Shown one piece after another: positions 62,422 to 64,000 of a stretch of 64,000 nt of DNA; the first letter of the stretch is position 1; each line of letters starts with the position of its first letter. A program made the translations under genes and the position numbers. Source of the stretch: Burkholderiaceae bacterium (GTDB taxonomy: Bacteria > Pseudomonadota > Gammaproteobacteria > Burkholderiales > Burkholderiaceae_E). Location of the stretch: NCBI GenBank assembly GCA_016710525.1, contig JADJVQ010000014.1, positions 73,776-137,775 of the forward strand. Reading direction: 5' to 3'. Below the pieces are notes generated by a model. It was not told the origin of the DNA. It saw only the letters and a program-made list of their open reading frames with translations, and ran no database searches.

Positions 62422-63222
62422 ATGGCTGATCGACTCAAGCAGCGCGTCGCACTGATGTTCGGCGCCGGCTGCTGCGCACCCGGCATCGGCAATGGCCGCG
62501 CGACCGCGCTGGCCTATGCGCGTGAAGGCGCGCGGGTGGTGGCGGTGGACAACAACCGCGACGCCGCCGAAGAAACCGTCCGCATGATCCGCGCCGAGGG
62601 CGGCCAGGCCGTCGCGGTCCTGGCCGACGTGACCGAGGCTGCGCAGGTCAATGCCGCGGTAACGGCCGCCCGCGCCGCGTTCGGCGGGCGAATCGACATC
62701 CTGCACAACAACGTCGGCATCACCTCGATGGGCGGCCCGCTCGAAGAGTCGATCGAGAGCTGGGAACATGTGATGCGCTCGGAACCTCACTGGCGCGTTC
62801 CTCACCTGCAAGTCAGTGCTGCCGGTGATGGTCGAACAGGGCGTGCGGGTGCGATCGTCAACATCTCGTCGCTCGCGGCTATCCGCTACACCGGCTATCC
62901 ATACAGTTCGTACTACGCGAGCAAGGCGGGCCTGAACCACTTCACGATCGGCCTGGCCCTGCAGTACGCGCGCCAGGGCATCCGCGCCAACGTGATCATG
63001 CCGGGGCTGATGAACACCCCGCTGATCCACCAGCAGATTTCAGGTCAGTACGCCAGCACCCGAAGCGATGATGCAGGCGCGCGACGAAGCCTGTCCGATG
63101 GGCAAGATGGGCGAACCCTGGGACATCGCCATGGCTGCGCGGTCTTCCTGGCCAGCGACGAAGCGAAGTTCATCACTGGCGTATGTCTGCCGGTGGACGG
63201 CGGGCAGCACTGCCGCAGCTGA
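62422..63222 (+). CDS. Short-chain dehydrogenase/reductase with two out-of-frame internal stretches
   Basis: 266 aa as sequenced. F-G-A-G-C-C-A-P-G-I-G-N-G cofactor loop, H-N-N-V-G-I, catalytic Y-Y-A-S-K, and the C-terminal F-I-T-G-V-C-L-P-V-D-G-G are in frame. Two segments are not: about 62784-62846, where the other frame reads N-L-T-G-A-F-L-T-C-K, and about 63059-63141, where it reads E-A-M-M-Q-A-R-D-E-A-C-P-M-G-K-M. Each is bounded by compensating single-base changes, so the frame returns. The real protein is almost certainly a standard SDR. Confidence 0.82.
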   Translation: MADRLKQRVALMFGAGCCAPGIGNGRATALAYAREGARVVAVDNNRDAAEETVRMIRAEGGQAVAVLADVTEAAQVNAAVTAARAAFGGRIDILHNNVGITSMGGPLEESIESWEHVMRSEPHWRVPHLQVSAAGDGRTGRAGAIVNISSLAAIRYTGYPYSSYYASKAGLNHFTIGLALQYARQGIRANVIMPGLMNTPLIHQQISGQYASTRSDDAGARRSLSDGQDGRTLGHRHGCAVFLASDEAKFITGVCLPVDGGQHCRS

Positions 63223-63376
63223 AGTTCGGCCTTGCCGGCGATCTCGCCGGTGCTCGCCGCCACATCCACTGACGGAGCCGGGCCGGTGCCGGCCCCGCCC
63301 GACCGGGCGCCATCGCCCTCGGGCAAGGCGTCTGGCGCCGGCAGGACCGCCTAGCCCGAACTTTGGCCGCCTGATC

Positions 63377-63418
63377 GAGCCGAAGCCCAGCATTGGCGCG
63401 GGTTTCGGCTCTTTTTTT
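63377..63418 (+). terminator. Rho-independent terminator
   Basis: A 12-bp stem (GAGCCGAAGCCC at 63377-63388 and GGGTTTCGGCTC at 63400-63411, one G-T pair), an 11-base loop, then seven T (63412-63418). It lies 155 bases after the SDR stop and before the transposase, so it would close the MFS-cyclase-SDR transcription unit. Confidence 0.85.
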
Positions 63419-63492
63419 ATGCAGTATTGTACCCATGTAAAACAGCTGATTTCACTTGAATCTCACGCAGAATTCAGCTACCCTCTTGGGCC

Positions 63493-64000
63493 ATGTACAT
63501 CGAGTCCGTGCCCAACCGCAACTCGCCCGCCGCTGTCCTCCTGCGCGAGTCCTACCGCGAGAATGGCAAGGTTCGCAAGCGCACCCTGGCCAACCTGTCT
63601 TGCCTGTCCTCGGAGGTCCTCGAGGGTTTGAAGGTACTGCTGCGTGGCGGCGTGGCGGTACCCAGTGCCGACGAGCTCTTCAGCGTCGAACGCTCCTTGC
63701 CCCATGGCCACGTCGCAGCGGTGCTGGGCAGCGCGCGTGGCTGCGGCGCGGCGCACTGGTTCAGCTCGGCGCCCGAGCCGCTGCAATCGCTGCTGCAGGC
63801 CATGCTGGTCGCCCGCGTGATCGAGCCGGCCTCCAAGCTGGCCACCCATCGCCAACTGCACGACGACACCGCCAGCACCTCGCTGGGCCGCGTGCTGGGC
63901 GTGGGTCAGTGCGACGCCGATGACCTGTACCGGGCACTGGACTGGCTGCACGAGGCGCAGCCCGCCATCGAGCGGCGCCTGGCGCGCCAGCACCTGGTGG
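63493..64000 (+). mobile_element. IS1634-like transposase, 5' part (runs off the window)
   Basis: Open frame from the ATG at 63493 to the end, about 169 residues with no stop. The N-terminus M-Y-I-E-S-V-P-N-R-N-S-P followed by L-L-R-E-S-Y-R-E-N-G-K-V and K-R-T-L-A-N-L-S is the well-known start of IS1634-family transposases. The DDE catalytic residues lie beyond the edge. The 80 bases upstream are AT-rich, unlike the genome around them; the left inverted repeat should lie there but I cannot define it without the other end. Confidence 0.85.

Overview
The window is GC-rich, densely coded bacterial chromosome with short intergenic gaps, many ATGA/TGATG stop-start overlaps and some GTG or TTG starts. 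Four orphan Bug/TctC-type periplasmic binding proteins, several class III CoA-transferases, a PHA synthase, TRAP transport and many small oxidoreductases and hydrolases point to a metabolically versatile betaproteobacterium, most likely in the order Burkholderiales. I see no rRNA, tRNA, CRISPR array or prophage. One insertion sequence enters at the right edge.

Layout. 0-13 kb: acyl-CoA and storage metabolism (enoyl-CoA hydratase tail, CoA-transferase, TauE-like permease, M16 peptidase, PHA synthase, broken VOC gene, SDR + MlrC-like pair, P450, enoyl-CoA hydratase, luciferase-like flavoenzyme). 13-16 kb: an AsnC regulator divergent from glmS across an AT-rich spacer. 16-24 kb: hydrolase + TctC pair with a divergent LysR, shikimate-dehydrogenase-like gene, and a TRAP (DctPQM) + esterase operon with a TetR gene. 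24-40 kb: catabolic modules, namely a catalase-like protein, TetR + TctC + amidase, two tautomerases, CoA-transferase + HMG-CoA-lyase-like + CreA, molybdopterin oxidoreductase, and CoA-transferase + acyl-CoA dehydrogenase + TctC.

40-45.3 kb is the most distinctive region. A bufferin-type RiPP operon (small Cys-containing secreted precursor, DUF692/MNIO enzyme, DUF2063 partner, DoxX membrane protein) faces an ECF sigma factor with its NrsF/DUF1109 membrane anti-sigma. The 253-bp spacer carries two facing-away copies of GTAACC-N16-CGAA, identical in hexamer, tetramer and spacing, one in front of each arm. The locus reads as a self-controlled envelope metal-stress (probably copper) response that makes a post-translationally modified metal-binding peptide.

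45-63.5 kb: enoyl-CoA hydratase, hydroxyisobutyrate-dehydrogenase-like enzyme, esterase, GMC oxidoreductase, YaeQ, an alpha-carbonic anhydrase with a long Lys/Ala/Pro linker, a UvrD-like helicase, a 13-bp tandem repeat, a LysR/TctC/FAD-oxidoreductase module with a clear LysR box, a STAS protein, two SDRs, an MFS transporter, a cyclase-family hydrolase, and the start of an IS1634-like transposase.

Reading-frame breaks are unusually common: one near 6.5 kb and about ten between 49 and 63.2 kb, nearly all single-base changes in GC-rich runs. They hit unrelated genes whose sequence is otherwise intact, so uncorrected sequence errors are at least as likely as real gene decay.
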